Below, in pieces: positions 48,901 to 56,707 of a stretch of DNA of 64,000 bases. A program made the translations under genes and the position numbers. A model generated the notes under the pieces. That model did no database searches. It saw nothing but the letters and a program-made list of their open reading frames with translations, and was not told the DNA's origin. The DNA comes from Candidatus Tepidiaquacella proteinivora (GTDB lineage Bacteria; Bacteroidota; Ignavibacteria; Tepidaquicellales; Tepidaquicellaceae): NCBI GenBank assembly GCA_013348845.1, contig CP054675.1, positions 1,063,501-1,127,500 of the forward strand. The letters run 5' to 3'. Every line of letters starts with the position of its first letter. Positions within the stretch are counted from its first letter, which is position 1.

Positions 48901-49215
48901 TTATTCAGTAGTACCAAGAAAATCAATTTTGTCATCTTTATGAAGAGTAACAATTGCTTTTTTCCTATCAGCTGTATAACCACTGAATCTGCCACGTCTT
49001 GTAAATTGGGTTTTGCTTTTACCTTTTCTGATTAATGTTTTAACTCTGAGCACTCTAACATTATATTTTTTTTCAATCTCTTTCTTAATCTCAATCTTAT
49101 TAGCATCCATTGCAACTTCAAAAGCATATTGATTAAGGTTTTCCTGCAAAACAGTATTCTTTTCAGTAATTAACGGTTTTATAATAATTTGCTTTCTATG
49201 TAATAAATCTTTCAT
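48901..49215 (-). CDS. rplW: 50S ribosomal protein L23
   Basis: This 104-residue protein shows the L23 pattern IIIKPLITEKNTVLQE, ANKIEIKKEIEKKYNVRVLRVKT and the exit-tunnel loop GKSKTQFTRRGRFSGYTADRKKAIVTL (in pieces). It is 4 bases after rplD. It is the last ribosomal gene of the cluster here: rplB, which usually follows, is absent, and rpoD comes next. Confidence 0.96.
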   Translation of the reverse strand: MKDLLHRKQIIIKPLITEKNTVLQENLNQYAFEVAMDANKIEIKKEIEKKYNVRVLRVKTLIRKGKSKTQFTRRGRFSGYTADRKKAIVTLHKDDKIDFLGTTE

Positions 49216-49219
49216 TTTT

Positions 49220-49846
49220 TTACATTAGAGGTTTACACAAAGGTTCAATCGCAGACTTTTGAATCAATAATATCTTATTATTTAAAATATCATAAGTAGC
49301 TGCTTTATCAGATATCATTATTTTCAAGTTTGGGATATTTCTTCCTGATTTATATAAAGGTTCATCTTTAGCAGGTAATAGCATAAGCGTCTTTTTATCA
49401 TCAAGCTTCAAATTCTTTAAAACCCCAACTAAGTCTTTAGTCTTTGGAGATTTTAAAGTAAAATCCTGAACAATCATAATTTCGTTTTCTTTAGCTTTCA
49501 AACTGAGAGCGCTTTTCCTTGCTAATTTTGAAGCTTTTTTATTAATAGAAAGAAAGTATTTATGTGGTTTTGGTCCAAAAACATTGCCACCACCTCTATT
49601 TAGAGGTGAACGAACAGAACCCTGCCTTGCACGACCAGTACCCTTCTGACGAAAAGGCTTTCTTCCACTTCCTTTAACTTCACCTTTTTCTTTAGTCTTA
49701 TGAGTCCCTTGCCTGCGATTAGAAAGATATGTCCTAACAGCCTGATAAATAAGATGATTATTTGGTTCTATACCGAAAATTTCATCAGGAAGAGTAACTG
49801 TCTCATCAGTTAAAGTGCCATCTGTTTTATATACTTTTAGTTCCAT
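49220..49846 (-). CDS. rplD: 50S ribosomal protein L4
   Basis: This 208-residue protein has the L4 extended loop (RRQGTHKTKEKGEVKGSGRK, KGTGRARQGSVRSPLNRGGG) and the C-terminal globular part. L4 lines the peptide exit tunnel and in some bacteria represses its own operon. It is 3 bases after rplC and 4 before rplW. Confidence 0.97.
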   Translation of the reverse strand: MELKVYKTDGTLTDETVTLPDEIFGIEPNNHLIYQAVRTYLSNRRQGTHKTKEKGEVKGSGRKPFRQKGTGRARQGSVRSPLNRGGGNVFGPKPHKYFLSINKKASKLARKSALSLKAKENEIMIVQDFTLKSPKTKDLVGVLKNLKLDDKKTLMLLPAKDEPLYKSGRNIPNLKIMISDKAATYDILNNKILLIQKSAIEPLCKPLM

Positions 49847-49849
49847 TTA

Positions 49850-50470
49850 TTATGTTTTATAAATTTCTATATAACCTGAATTTGCACCGGGAATTGCTCC
49901 CTTGATTAACATTAAGTTTGAATCAGGAATGATCTTTACTATTTTAAGGTTCCTGACCGTTGTCCTTCTACCACCCATCCTGCCAGCCATTCTTTGTCCT
50001 TTCCAGACTCTTGAAGGATAGGAGCTTGCACCGATAGAACCGGGCGCTCTTTCTCTATCACTCTGGCCATGAGTTCTAACACCACCACCGAAGCCATGCC
50101 TTTTCACAACACCTTGAAATCCTTTTCCCTTTGATATACCGGTAACTTTTACAACATCTCCTTCCTTAAATATATCAACTTTAATAATATCACCAAGTTT
50201 CAAACCGTCAGCAGGAAATTCTCTTATTTCTTTAACATATCTTGGAACAGGTAGTTTATTTTTAGCAAATTGTCCCCTTACCGGTTTACTTACCGTTTTC
50301 TCTCTTTTTATACCAAATCCAAATTGAATAGCATCATATCCATCTTTTTCCTTTGTTCTGATATTAGTAACGGTACAAGGACCAGCCTCAACAACAGTGC
50401 AAGGAATAGCATTGCCGGAACTCTCAAAATAGGTAGTCATTCCTATCTTTTTTCCTAATATGCCTATCAT
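49850..50470 (-). CDS. rplC: 50S ribosomal protein L3
   Basis: This 206-residue protein starts MIGILGKKIGMTTYF and contains the central loop HGQSDRERAPGSIGASSYPS and RVWKGQRMAGRMGG, which reach the peptidyl transferase centre. Length is normal. It lies 29 bases after rpsJ with no clear Shine-Dalgarno sequence immediately before the ATG. Confidence 0.97.
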   Translation of the reverse strand: MIGILGKKIGMTTYFESSGNAIPCTVVEAGPCTVTNIRTKEKDGYDAIQFGFGIKREKTVSKPVRGQFAKNKLPVPRYVKEIREFPADGLKLGDIIKVDIFKEGDVVKVTGISKGKGFQGVVKRHGFGGGVRTHGQSDRERAPGSIGASSYPSRVWKGQRMAGRMGGRRTTVRNLKIVKIIPDSNLMLIKGAIPGANSGYIEIYKT

Positions 50471-50499
50471 TGATTTGTCTTCCGTTTTAAATTTTAATA

Positions 50500-50808
50500 T
50501 TATACTTTAATCTCTATTTCCACTCCACCTGGAGGGTCTAACTTAGTTAAAGCATCAACGGTTTTATTTGAGGAATTCAAAATATCAATAATCCTTTTAT
50601 GAGAACGAGTCTCAAACTGTTCACGCGACTTTTTATCAACATGCGGTGACCTAAGAACCGTATAGACCCTTTTCTTCGTGGGCAGAGGAATTGGACCACT
50701 AACTATAGCGCCCGTTTGTTTTACTGTTTTAATTATTTTCTCTGTCCACTTATCAAGCAGAGTATGGTCAAAAGATTTCAGTTTAATTCTAATTTTTTGA
50801 GTAGCCAC
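50500..50808 (-). CDS. rpsJ: 30S ribosomal protein S10
   Basis: This 102-residue protein has the S10 signature [33 protein letters not shown] and [14 protein letters not shown]. In E. coli it also serves as NusE in transcription antitermination. It follows tuf after 102 bases and opens the S10-type part of the cluster. Confidence 0.97.
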   Translation of the reverse strand: MATQKIRIKLKSFDHTLLDKWTEKIIKTVKQTGAIVSGPIPLPTKKRVYTVLRSPHVDKKSREQFETRSHKRIIDILNSSNKTVDALTKLDPPGGVEIEIKV

Positions 50809-50910
50809 TTTTTTTTCTTATGAATTTACTATATATAAACTAAATATAACCAGTCAAACTTAAAGTAAGACTGAAAATTTATGATTACTTATAGTTGAAA
50901 AACAGTTATT

Positions 50911-52119
50911 TTATTCTAATATCTTTGTCACAACACCAGCACCTACTGTTTTACCACCTTCTCTGATAGCAAATTTTAAGCCTTCTTCCATAGCGATTTC
51001 TGATATTAAATCAACTTGTAATCTTTCAACATTATCACCAGGCATAACCATATCAACACCTTCCGGTAAAGTGATAACACCAGTAACATCAGTGGTTCTG
51101 AAATAAAATTGAGGCCTATAATTTGTAGAGAATGGGGTATGTCTTCCACCTTCCTCTTTAGATAACACATAAACCTGACATTCAAATTTCTTATGTGGAG
51201 TAATTGAACCAGGTTTAGCGAGTACCATTCCTCTTTCAATTTCCTTCTTATCTATACCTCTTAATAACAATCCGCAGTTAAATCCTGCAATTGCTTCATC
51301 AAGAGTTTTGTTAAACATTTCAGTACCTGTAACAACAGTTTTCTTGTGCTGCCCAAGTCCGATAAGTTCTACTTCATCACCTACTCTTACTTTTCCTCTT
51401 TCAATCCTTCCGGTTGCAACAGTTCCCCTACCGGTTATAGAGAATACGTCCTCAACAGGCATAAGGAAATTCTTATCAACATCCCTTTGAGGTTGTGGGA
51501 TATAATTATCAACAGCATCTAACAGTTCCCAGATGGATTTAAATCTTTCATCATCTGCTGATACGTTTTCATCCAGACCAGCCTCCATAGCTTTAAGTGC
51601 GCTCCCTCTAATAACAGGAACTTCATCACCAGGGAATCCGTATTTTGTAAGAAGTTCCCTGACTTCCATTTCTACTAAATCAAGCAATTCAGGATCAGCG
51701 GCATCTACTTTATTAAGATAAACAATAATTGCAGGTACACCTACCTGTCTTGCAAGAACAATGTGCTCTCTGGTTTGAGGCATAGGACCGTCAGTAGCAG
51801 CAACAACAAGAATAGAGCCATCCATTTGAGCTGCACCAGTAATCATGTTTTTAATGTAGTCTGCGTGCCCGGGGCAATCAACGTGTGCATAGTGTCTTTT
51901 ATCAGTTTCATATTCAACGTGTGCGGTAGCAATTGTAATACCTCTTGCTTTTTCTTCTGGTGCCTTATCAATTTCCTCAAATTTCTTTACTTTTGCTTTA
52001 CCTTTACGAGCGAGAGCCATTGTTATGGCAGCGGTCAACGTGGTTTTACCATGGTCGACATGCCCGATGGTACCAATATTAACGTGAGGTTTTGTCACGT
52101 CATATTTCTCTTTTGCCAT
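50911..52119 (-). CDS. tuf: Elongation factor Tu
   Basis: This 402-residue GTPase delivers aminoacyl-tRNA to the ribosome. The G1 loop [10 protein letters not shown], switch [15 protein letters not shown], the G3 motif DCPGHADYI and the G4 motif NKVDAAD are present, followed by domains II and III. A strong AAGGAG site precedes the ATG, unlike the neighbouring ribosomal protein genes. It lies 54 bases downstream of a tRNA-Ile gene and belongs to the fused str/S10 cluster. Another tuf copy may exist elsewhere. Confidence 0.98.
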   Translation of the reverse strand: MAKEKYDVTKPHVNIGTIGHVDHGKTTLTAAITMALARKGKAKVKKFEEIDKAPEEKARGITIATAHVEYETDKRHYAHVDCPGHADYIKNMITGAAQMDGSILVVAATDGPMPQTREHIVLARQVGVPAIIVYLNKVDAADPELLDLVEMEVRELLTKYGFPGDEVPVIRGSALKAMEAGLDENVSADDERFKSIWELLDAVDNYIPQPQRDVDKNFLMPVEDVFSITGRGTVATGRIERGKVRVGDEVELIGLGQHKKTVVTGTEMFNKTLDEAIAGFNCGLLLRGIDKKEIERGMVLAKPGSITPHKKFECQVYVLSKEEGGRHTPFSTNYRPQFYFRTTDVTGVITLPEGVDMVMPGDNVERLQVDLISEIAMEEGLKFAIREGGKTVGAGVVTKILE

Positions 52120-52173
52120 TTAGATCTCCTTTATATTTTTTTTTATTAATAAAAGGTTTTTAAAATTATTTTG

Positions 52174-52247
52174 TGGGTCAGGGAGGAATTGAACCTCCCA
52201 CCTCGTGCTTATAAGGCACGCGCTCTAACCATCTGAGCTACTGACCC
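52174..52247 (-). tRNA. tRNA-Ile with anticodon UAU
   Basis: The minus strand folds as a complete cloverleaf of 74 nt. The acceptor arm is GGGTCAG/CTGACCC, the D arm GCTC/GAGC, the anticodon arm CGTGC/GCACG with loop CTTATAA, then a 5-base variable loop and the T arm GGAGG/CCTCC with loop TTCAATT. The discriminator is A, and CCA is not encoded. The loop gives anticodon UAU, which reads AUA. It lies between fusA and tuf. Confidence 0.93.
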
Positions 52248-52404
52248 AGAGAGGATATCTATTATGGAATTTAGGTTATTTCTGATTATAACCAGAATAA
52301 CCATCATTCCATAACAGATTTTATAGAGCACTTTTTTGTGCCTAATCGACGAGTTCCGTCCATGTAAAAGAACTGACCCATATCAAACTTTCGCTTGATA
52401 GAAT
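52248..52404 (-). other. Structured spacer between fusA and tRNA-Ile
   Basis: Read on the minus strand, the spacer holds an 8-bp hairpin with a GAAA tetraloop (52381-52400) just after the fusA stop. It also has short GACG/CGTC and GCAC/GTGC hairpins and a long hairpin at 52262-52314 (outer arm TTATGGAAT/ATTCCATAA, inner arm GGTTATTTCTG/CAGAATAACC with one bulge). None ends in a T tract, so these are not terminators. They may guide tRNA processing or protect mRNA ends. GGGTCAGT at 52372-52379 repeats the first eight bases of the tRNA. Confidence 0.55.
52304..52381 (-). CDS. Possible 25-codon small ORF in the fusA-tRNA spacer
   Basis: An ATG at 52379-52381 opens a frame reading MGQFFYMDGTRRLGTKKC and continuing for seven more residues to a TGA at 52304-52306. 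It starts at the edge of the GAAA-loop hairpin. No Shine-Dalgarno sequence is seen, and no family is recognised. It may be chance. Confidence 0.2.
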   Translation of the reverse strand: MGQFFYMDGTRRLGTKKCSIKSVME

Positions 52405-54486
52405 TTAATAAGATTTTCCTTTCTCTACAACATAATCTGAAATACCACTCGGCAGTTCATCGTAATGTGAAAACTGCATTGTGTATATTGCTCTTCCCTG
52501 ACTCATAGACCTCAGAGAAGTTGCATAACCGAACATCTGAGATAAAGGAACCAGAGCTTTTACGACTTGTGCATCACTTCTCTGCTCAACACCTTCAATT
52601 TTTCCATGTCTTGCGGTTAAATCTCCCATAACATCTCCTAAATATTCTTCAGGAGTTACAACTTCTACAGCCATTATTGGTTCGAGAATAACCGGGTCTG
52701 CTTTTCTCACTGCTTCTTTAAAGGCTATAGAAGCTGCGACTTTAAAAGCAAGTTCAGATGAATCGACTTCATGATAAGAACCATCTAATAAAGTAACCTT
52801 AACATCTTCAATAGGATATCCAGCAACTACTCCGCTTCTCATCGCTTCTTCAACTCCTTTTGCAACAGCAGGGGTATACTCTTTTGGAATTACTCCACCT
52901 TTAATAGCATTTTCAAATATGAAACCTTTTCCTTTTTCATTTGGTTCCACTTCCAATACAACATGACCATACTGACCTCTTCCACCAGTTTGCTTAACAA
53001 ATTTACCTTCTGCCGATGCACTTTTTCTGATTGTTTCTTTGTATGCAACCTGTGGTTTACCGATATTAGCTTCTACTTTAAATTCTCTCTTCAATCTATC
53101 AATAATAATCTCAAGATGAAGTTCTCCCATACCAGAAATCAGAGTTTGGGATGTTTCTTCATTAGTGGATACTCTAAAAGTCGGGTCTTCATCAGAAAGT
53201 TTTGAAAGTGATTCTGCCAATCTTTCTTCATCTGCTTTTGTCTTGGGTTCAATTGCTACCTGAATTACAGGTTCAGGAAATGTGATTTTTTCTAAAATTA
53301 TTGGGTCACTTTCATCACAAAGTGTATCACCTGTTTTAGTCCCGCGTAGACCAACAACAGCAGCAATATCACCACAATATACTTCCTTGACTTCAGTTCT
53401 ACTATTTGCATGCATTTGCAATAATCTTCCAATTCTTTCTTTTCTTCCTGTAGTTGAATTGAATACAGAATCACCAGACTTAATAAATCCTGAATAAACT
53501 CTTAAAAAAGTTAACTTACCGACATAAGGGTCAGTCATAATTTTAAATGCTAATGCAGTAAACTTTTCATCATCTGAAACTTTCCTGATAACTTTATCAT
53601 TCTTATGGATATGATGTCCGAAAATATCTCCTATATCAACTGGAGAAGGTAAAAGTTCAACAATTTTATCGAGTAAATTCTGTACACCTTTATTTCTAAA
53701 AGATGAGCCACAAAGAACAGGTATAATTTTAACTTCTATTGTTGCTTTTCTTAAAGCACTTATAATTTCTTCTTGAGAAATTTCCTTTCCATCTAAAAAT
53801 TTCACCAGGAGAGTATCATCAATATCTGAAACCGCTTCAAGCAACTTTTGTCTATATTCACTTGCTTGTTGTTTAAAAGAATTTGGTATTTCGATATCCT
53901 GATATGTAGCGCCAAGTGTTTCTTCATGAAATATTCGTGCTTTCATAGCTATTAAATCAATAATACCTGCAAACATATCTCCATTACCTATTGGTAAATG
54001 AATAGGTACAGCATTAGCATTCAAGCGATCTTTCATCATTTGAATTGTATTAAAAAAATCTGCACCAACCCTATCCATTTTATTAACAAAAGCAATTCTC
54101 GGAACTCTATATTTATCAGCTTGACGCCAAACTGTTTCAGATTGTGGTTCAACACCACCGACAGCACAAAATAAAGCAACTGCACCATCAAGTACCCTTA
54201 GAGAACGCTCAACCTCAGCTGTAAAATCAACATGCCCTGGTGTATCTATAATATTAATCCTATGATTATTCCAATAACAGGTAGTAGCAGCAGAAGTAAT
54301 TGTTATACCTCTTTCTTTTTCCTGTTCCATCCAATCCATAGTTGCAGCGCCTTCATCTACTTCTCCAATCCTATGAACCTTACCAGTATAATACAATATA
54401 CGCTCAGTGGTAGTTGTTTTACCAGCATCTATATGCGCCATAATTCCAATATTTCTCGTCTTCTCTATGGGTACTTCTCTTGGCAT
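52405..54486 (-). CDS. fusA: Elongation factor G
   Basis: This 693-residue translocation GTPase is full length. The G1 loop [14 protein letters not shown], the switch segment [12 protein letters not shown], the G3 motif DTPGHVDF and the G4 motif NKMDRVG are clear. Domains II to V follow, with the domain IV tip near GRGQYGHVV and the C-terminal [17 protein letters not shown]. It lies 15 bases after rpsG in the str order. No Shine-Dalgarno sequence is visible before the ATG. Confidence 0.98.
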   Translation of the reverse strand: MPREVPIEKTRNIGIMAHIDAGKTTTTERILYYTGKVHRIGEVDEGAATMDWMEQEKERGITITSAATTCYWNNHRINIIDTPGHVDFTAEVERSLRVLDGAVALFCAVGGVEPQSETVWRQADKYRVPRIAFVNKMDRVGADFFNTIQMMKDRLNANAVPIHLPIGNGDMFAGIIDLIAMKARIFHEETLGATYQDIEIPNSFKQQASEYRQKLLEAVSDIDDTLLVKFLDGKEISQEEIISALRKATIEVKIIPVLCGSSFRNKGVQNLLDKIVELLPSPVDIGDIFGHHIHKNDKVIRKVSDDEKFTALAFKIMTDPYVGKLTFLRVYSGFIKSGDSVFNSTTGRKERIGRLLQMHANSRTEVKEVYCGDIAAVVGLRGTKTGDTLCDESDPIILEKITFPEPVIQVAIEPKTKADEERLAESLSKLSDEDPTFRVSTNEETSQTLISGMGELHLEIIIDRLKREFKVEANIGKPQVAYKETIRKSASAEGKFVKQTGGRGQYGHVVLEVEPNEKGKGFIFENAIKGGVIPKEYTPAVAKGVEEAMRSGVVAGYPIEDVKVTLLDGSYHEVDSSELAFKVAASIAFKEAVRKADPVILEPIMAVEVVTPEEYLGDVMGDLTARHGKIEGVEQRSDAQVVKALVPLSQMFGYATSLRSMSQGRAIYTMQFSHYDELPSGISDYVVEKGKSY

Positions 54487-54501
54487 ATTAAAAATTTTAC
54501 A

Positions 54502-54969
54502 TTACCATTTAAAATGGGCAAATGCTTTATTTGCTTCTGCCATTCTATGAACATCTTCTTTCTTCTTAACAGAAGCTCCATCACCAACTGAGGCAGCCAT
54601 TAACTCATTAGCAAGTTTAAGAGACATAGATTTCTCATTTCTTGCTCTGGCAAAATTAATTATCCATTTTATTGCAAGAGCAATTTTCCTGTCAGGTCTA
54701 ATCTCAGTAGGAATCTGATAGTTAGACCCACCGACTCGCCTTGATCTAACTTCAATTGAAGGCATTACATTATTTATAGCTTTATTAAAAATCTCTAAGG
54801 GATCACTTTTCGTTTTTTCAGCAATAATATCAAAAGTTTTATAAACAATTTTTTCTGCGAGTCTTTTTTTACCCTTTTTCATCACATTATTAATGAATCT
54901 TCCAACGAGAATATCGTTGTATTTGTAATCAGGAATTCTTTCTCTTTTTTCTGCTCTCTTCCTTCTCAT
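54502..54969 (-). CDS. rpsG: 30S ribosomal protein S7
   Basis: This 155-residue protein has the S7 pattern RFINNVMKKGKKRLAEKIVY, the NVMPSIEVRSRRVGGSNYQ loop and a C-terminal HRMAEANKAFAHFKW. S7 nucleates assembly of the 30S head and in E. coli represses the str operon. It is 25 bases after rpsL and 15 before fusA. Confidence 0.97.
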   Translation of the reverse strand: MRRKRAEKRERIPDYKYNDILVGRFINNVMKKGKKRLAEKIVYKTFDIIAEKTKSDPLEIFNKAINNVMPSIEVRSRRVGGSNYQIPTEIRPDRKIALAIKWIINFARARNEKSMSLKLANELMAASVGDGASVKKKEDVHRMAEANKAFAHFKW

Positions 54970-54994
54970 TAATTTAATAAATTAATTTAAAATT

Positions 54995-55399
54995 CTATTT
55001 ATTTTCTTCTTTTTGTTGAATTAATGTTTGTTTTGCTCTTTTAGTACCATATTTAGACCGTCCCTTTCTTCTATCTTTAACACCTTCAGAATCTAATGCG
55101 CCTCTAATTATATGATAACGAACACCGGGTAAATCTTTTACCCTTCCACCTCTAATCAACACTATTGAGTGTTCTTGTAAGTTATGCCCTTCACCAGGGA
55201 TATAAGATGTAACTTCTATACCATTAGTTAATCTTACCCTTGCAACTTTTCTTAAAGCTGAATTAGGTTTTTTGGGGGTTGTAGTATAAACCCTTGTACA
55301 AACACCTCTTTTTTGCGGGCATGAATCCATCGCAGGTGCTTTACTTTTGTACTTCTTAATTTGTCTTCCTTTACGAATTAATTGGTTAATAGTTGGCAA
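54995..55399 (-). CDS. rpsL: 30S ribosomal protein S12, TTG start
   Basis: This 134-residue protein begins [20 protein letters not shown] after the initiator, in line with S12 elsewhere. The codon at the expected start is TTG (55397-55399). An in-frame TAA lies three codons upstream, so no ATG start is possible. The decoding-centre loops [13 protein letters not shown] and [14 protein letters not shown] are standard, with the lysines linked to streptomycin sensitivity. It is the first gene of the str cluster. A 20-base dyad lies about 30 bases upstream. Confidence 0.96.
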   Translation of the reverse strand: MPTINQLIRKGRQIKKYKSKAPAMDSCPQKRGVCTRVYTTTPKKPNSALRKVARVRLTNGIEVTSYIPGEGHNLQEHSIVLIRGGRVKDLPGVRYHIIRGALDSEGVKDRRKGRSKYGTKRAKQTLIQQKEENK

Positions 55400-55817
55400 T
55401 ATTTTTTATTTTAATTAATAAAAAATTGAAATTTACAAACTTGTAAATTACAAAAAATAAATGTTTTATTCAAGATTATTTTAAATGATATTTATTTTGC
55501 AATTATATAATAAAAAGTCTTTTAAAATCTTTGTTTATTTAACTATTTAGTTCTAAAAATAATTAAAATATTCCTTTAATAAAGTATATAATAATTTATA
55601 CTACTTATTTAAATTTACATTCGGATTCATTTTGTCGTGATTTTAAGAATTAATTTTGTTTTTTTGATAAAATATTTTTCATTTTAAGTAAAATCGTATA
55701 ATAAATTAATATTCAAATTTAAATATTAATGTTAATCAATATAGATTATATTTATAAATATTAAATTTTATGAACCAAAATCCTTATATTTTTTAATTAA
55801 AATAATAAAACTGAAAA
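55400..55817. other. Divergent AT-rich promoter region of the str cluster and phosphoesterase gene
   Basis: This 418-base gap lies between divergent genes and must hold promoters in both directions. Apart from the dyad at 55430-55449 it is nearly pure A/T. No ORF or RNA gene is supported. Confidence 0.6.
55430..55449. promoter_or_regulatory. Perfect 9-bp inverted repeat upstream of rpsL
   Basis: AATTTACAA-AC-TTGTAAATT lies 31 bases before the rpsL start codon. Its position suits an operator, or an mRNA leader hairpin for control of the str cluster. There is no direct evidence for either. Confidence 0.45.
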
Positions 55818-56678
55818 ATGATAAAATGTATCTTTTCAACTGACTTGCATGGAAATATTAAAAAGTTCGATAAATTTTTCGACTACATTTTAAAGGAAAA
55901 ACCAGATATTGTTTTCTTAGGGGGAGATATACTACCATCTGGAATTTCCGCATTTACTGGTAGTGATACAAATTCTAATTTTATTGATGGCTATCTAAAA
56001 AATAAGCTATTAACAATAAAAACTGAATTGAAAAATAATTATCCACGATTCTATACTATAATGGGTAACGATGATCCTAAAATTTATGAGGAGGATATCT
56101 TACGGTTAGATAAAGAGAATTTGCTTGAATATATAAATCAAAAAATTGTTAATTATAAAAATTATAACATAGTTGGATATAGTTATGTACCCCCTACACC
56201 ATTCTCACTTAAAGATTGGGAAAAATATGATGTATCAAGATATGTTGACCCTGGTTGCACATCTCCTGAGGAGGGTTATAGAACAGTCGAAGAACCAATC
56301 AATATAATAAGATTTTCAACTATAGAAAAAGATATCAATACACTAACAGAAAAATTATCTATTGAAAACTCAATTTTCTTATTTCACTCTCCGCCATACA
56401 AAACAAATCTGGATAGAATAAATACTCACGGAAGAATGATAGATTATGTAAAAATAGATGAAAATGTAGGCAGTATTGCTATAAAAAAATTTATAGAAGC
56501 AAAACAACCATTAATTACATTACATGGTCATATTCACGAATCAGCACAAATAAGTGGTAAATGGTATGAATTAATTGGCAGAACTATATGCATCAATGGC
56601 GCACATCAGGGGCAAGAATTAAGTATTGTAAGAATTAATATAGGAGATGAAATAAGTTTTGACAGGATTTTGATATAA
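55818..56678 (+). CDS. Calcineurin-like metallophosphoesterase
   Basis: This 286-residue cytosolic protein has the dinuclear metal-site motifs of the superfamily in order: STDLHGN (DxH), FLGGDIL (GD), MGNDDP (GND), FHSPPY (one His) and LHGHIHES (GHxH). An Asn- and Tyr-rich insert sits between the third and fourth motifs. Such enzymes hydrolyse phosphomono- or diesters; the substrate cannot be read from sequence. The gene is transcribed away from the str cluster and converges on the PPDK_N pair with a 29-base gap. Confidence 0.88.
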   Translation: MIKCIFSTDLHGNIKKFDKFFDYILKEKPDIVFLGGDILPSGISAFTGSDTNSNFIDGYLKNKLLTIKTELKNNYPRFYTIMGNDDPKIYEEDILRLDKENLLEYINQKIVNYKNYNIVGYSYVPPTPFSLKDWEKYDVSRYVDPGCTSPEEGYRTVEEPINIIRFSTIEKDINTLTEKLSIENSIFLFHSPPYKTNLDRINTHGRMIDYVKIDENVGSIAIKKFIEAKQPLITLHGHIHESAQISGKWYELIGRTICINGAHQGQELSIVRINIGDEISFDRILI

Positions 56679-56707
56679 TCTCTGAATAATATATTGAAAA
56701 TATTCTA

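Noticed and set aside
50820-50900. CAGTC/GACTG hairpin between tuf and rpsJ as a terminator
   Set aside because: Only five base pairs and no T tract; too weak to call.
52262-52314. Long hairpin before tRNA-Ile as a transcription terminator
   Set aside because: No T tract follows on the minus strand, and termination here would uncouple the tRNA and tuf from fusA. Listed as a structural element instead.
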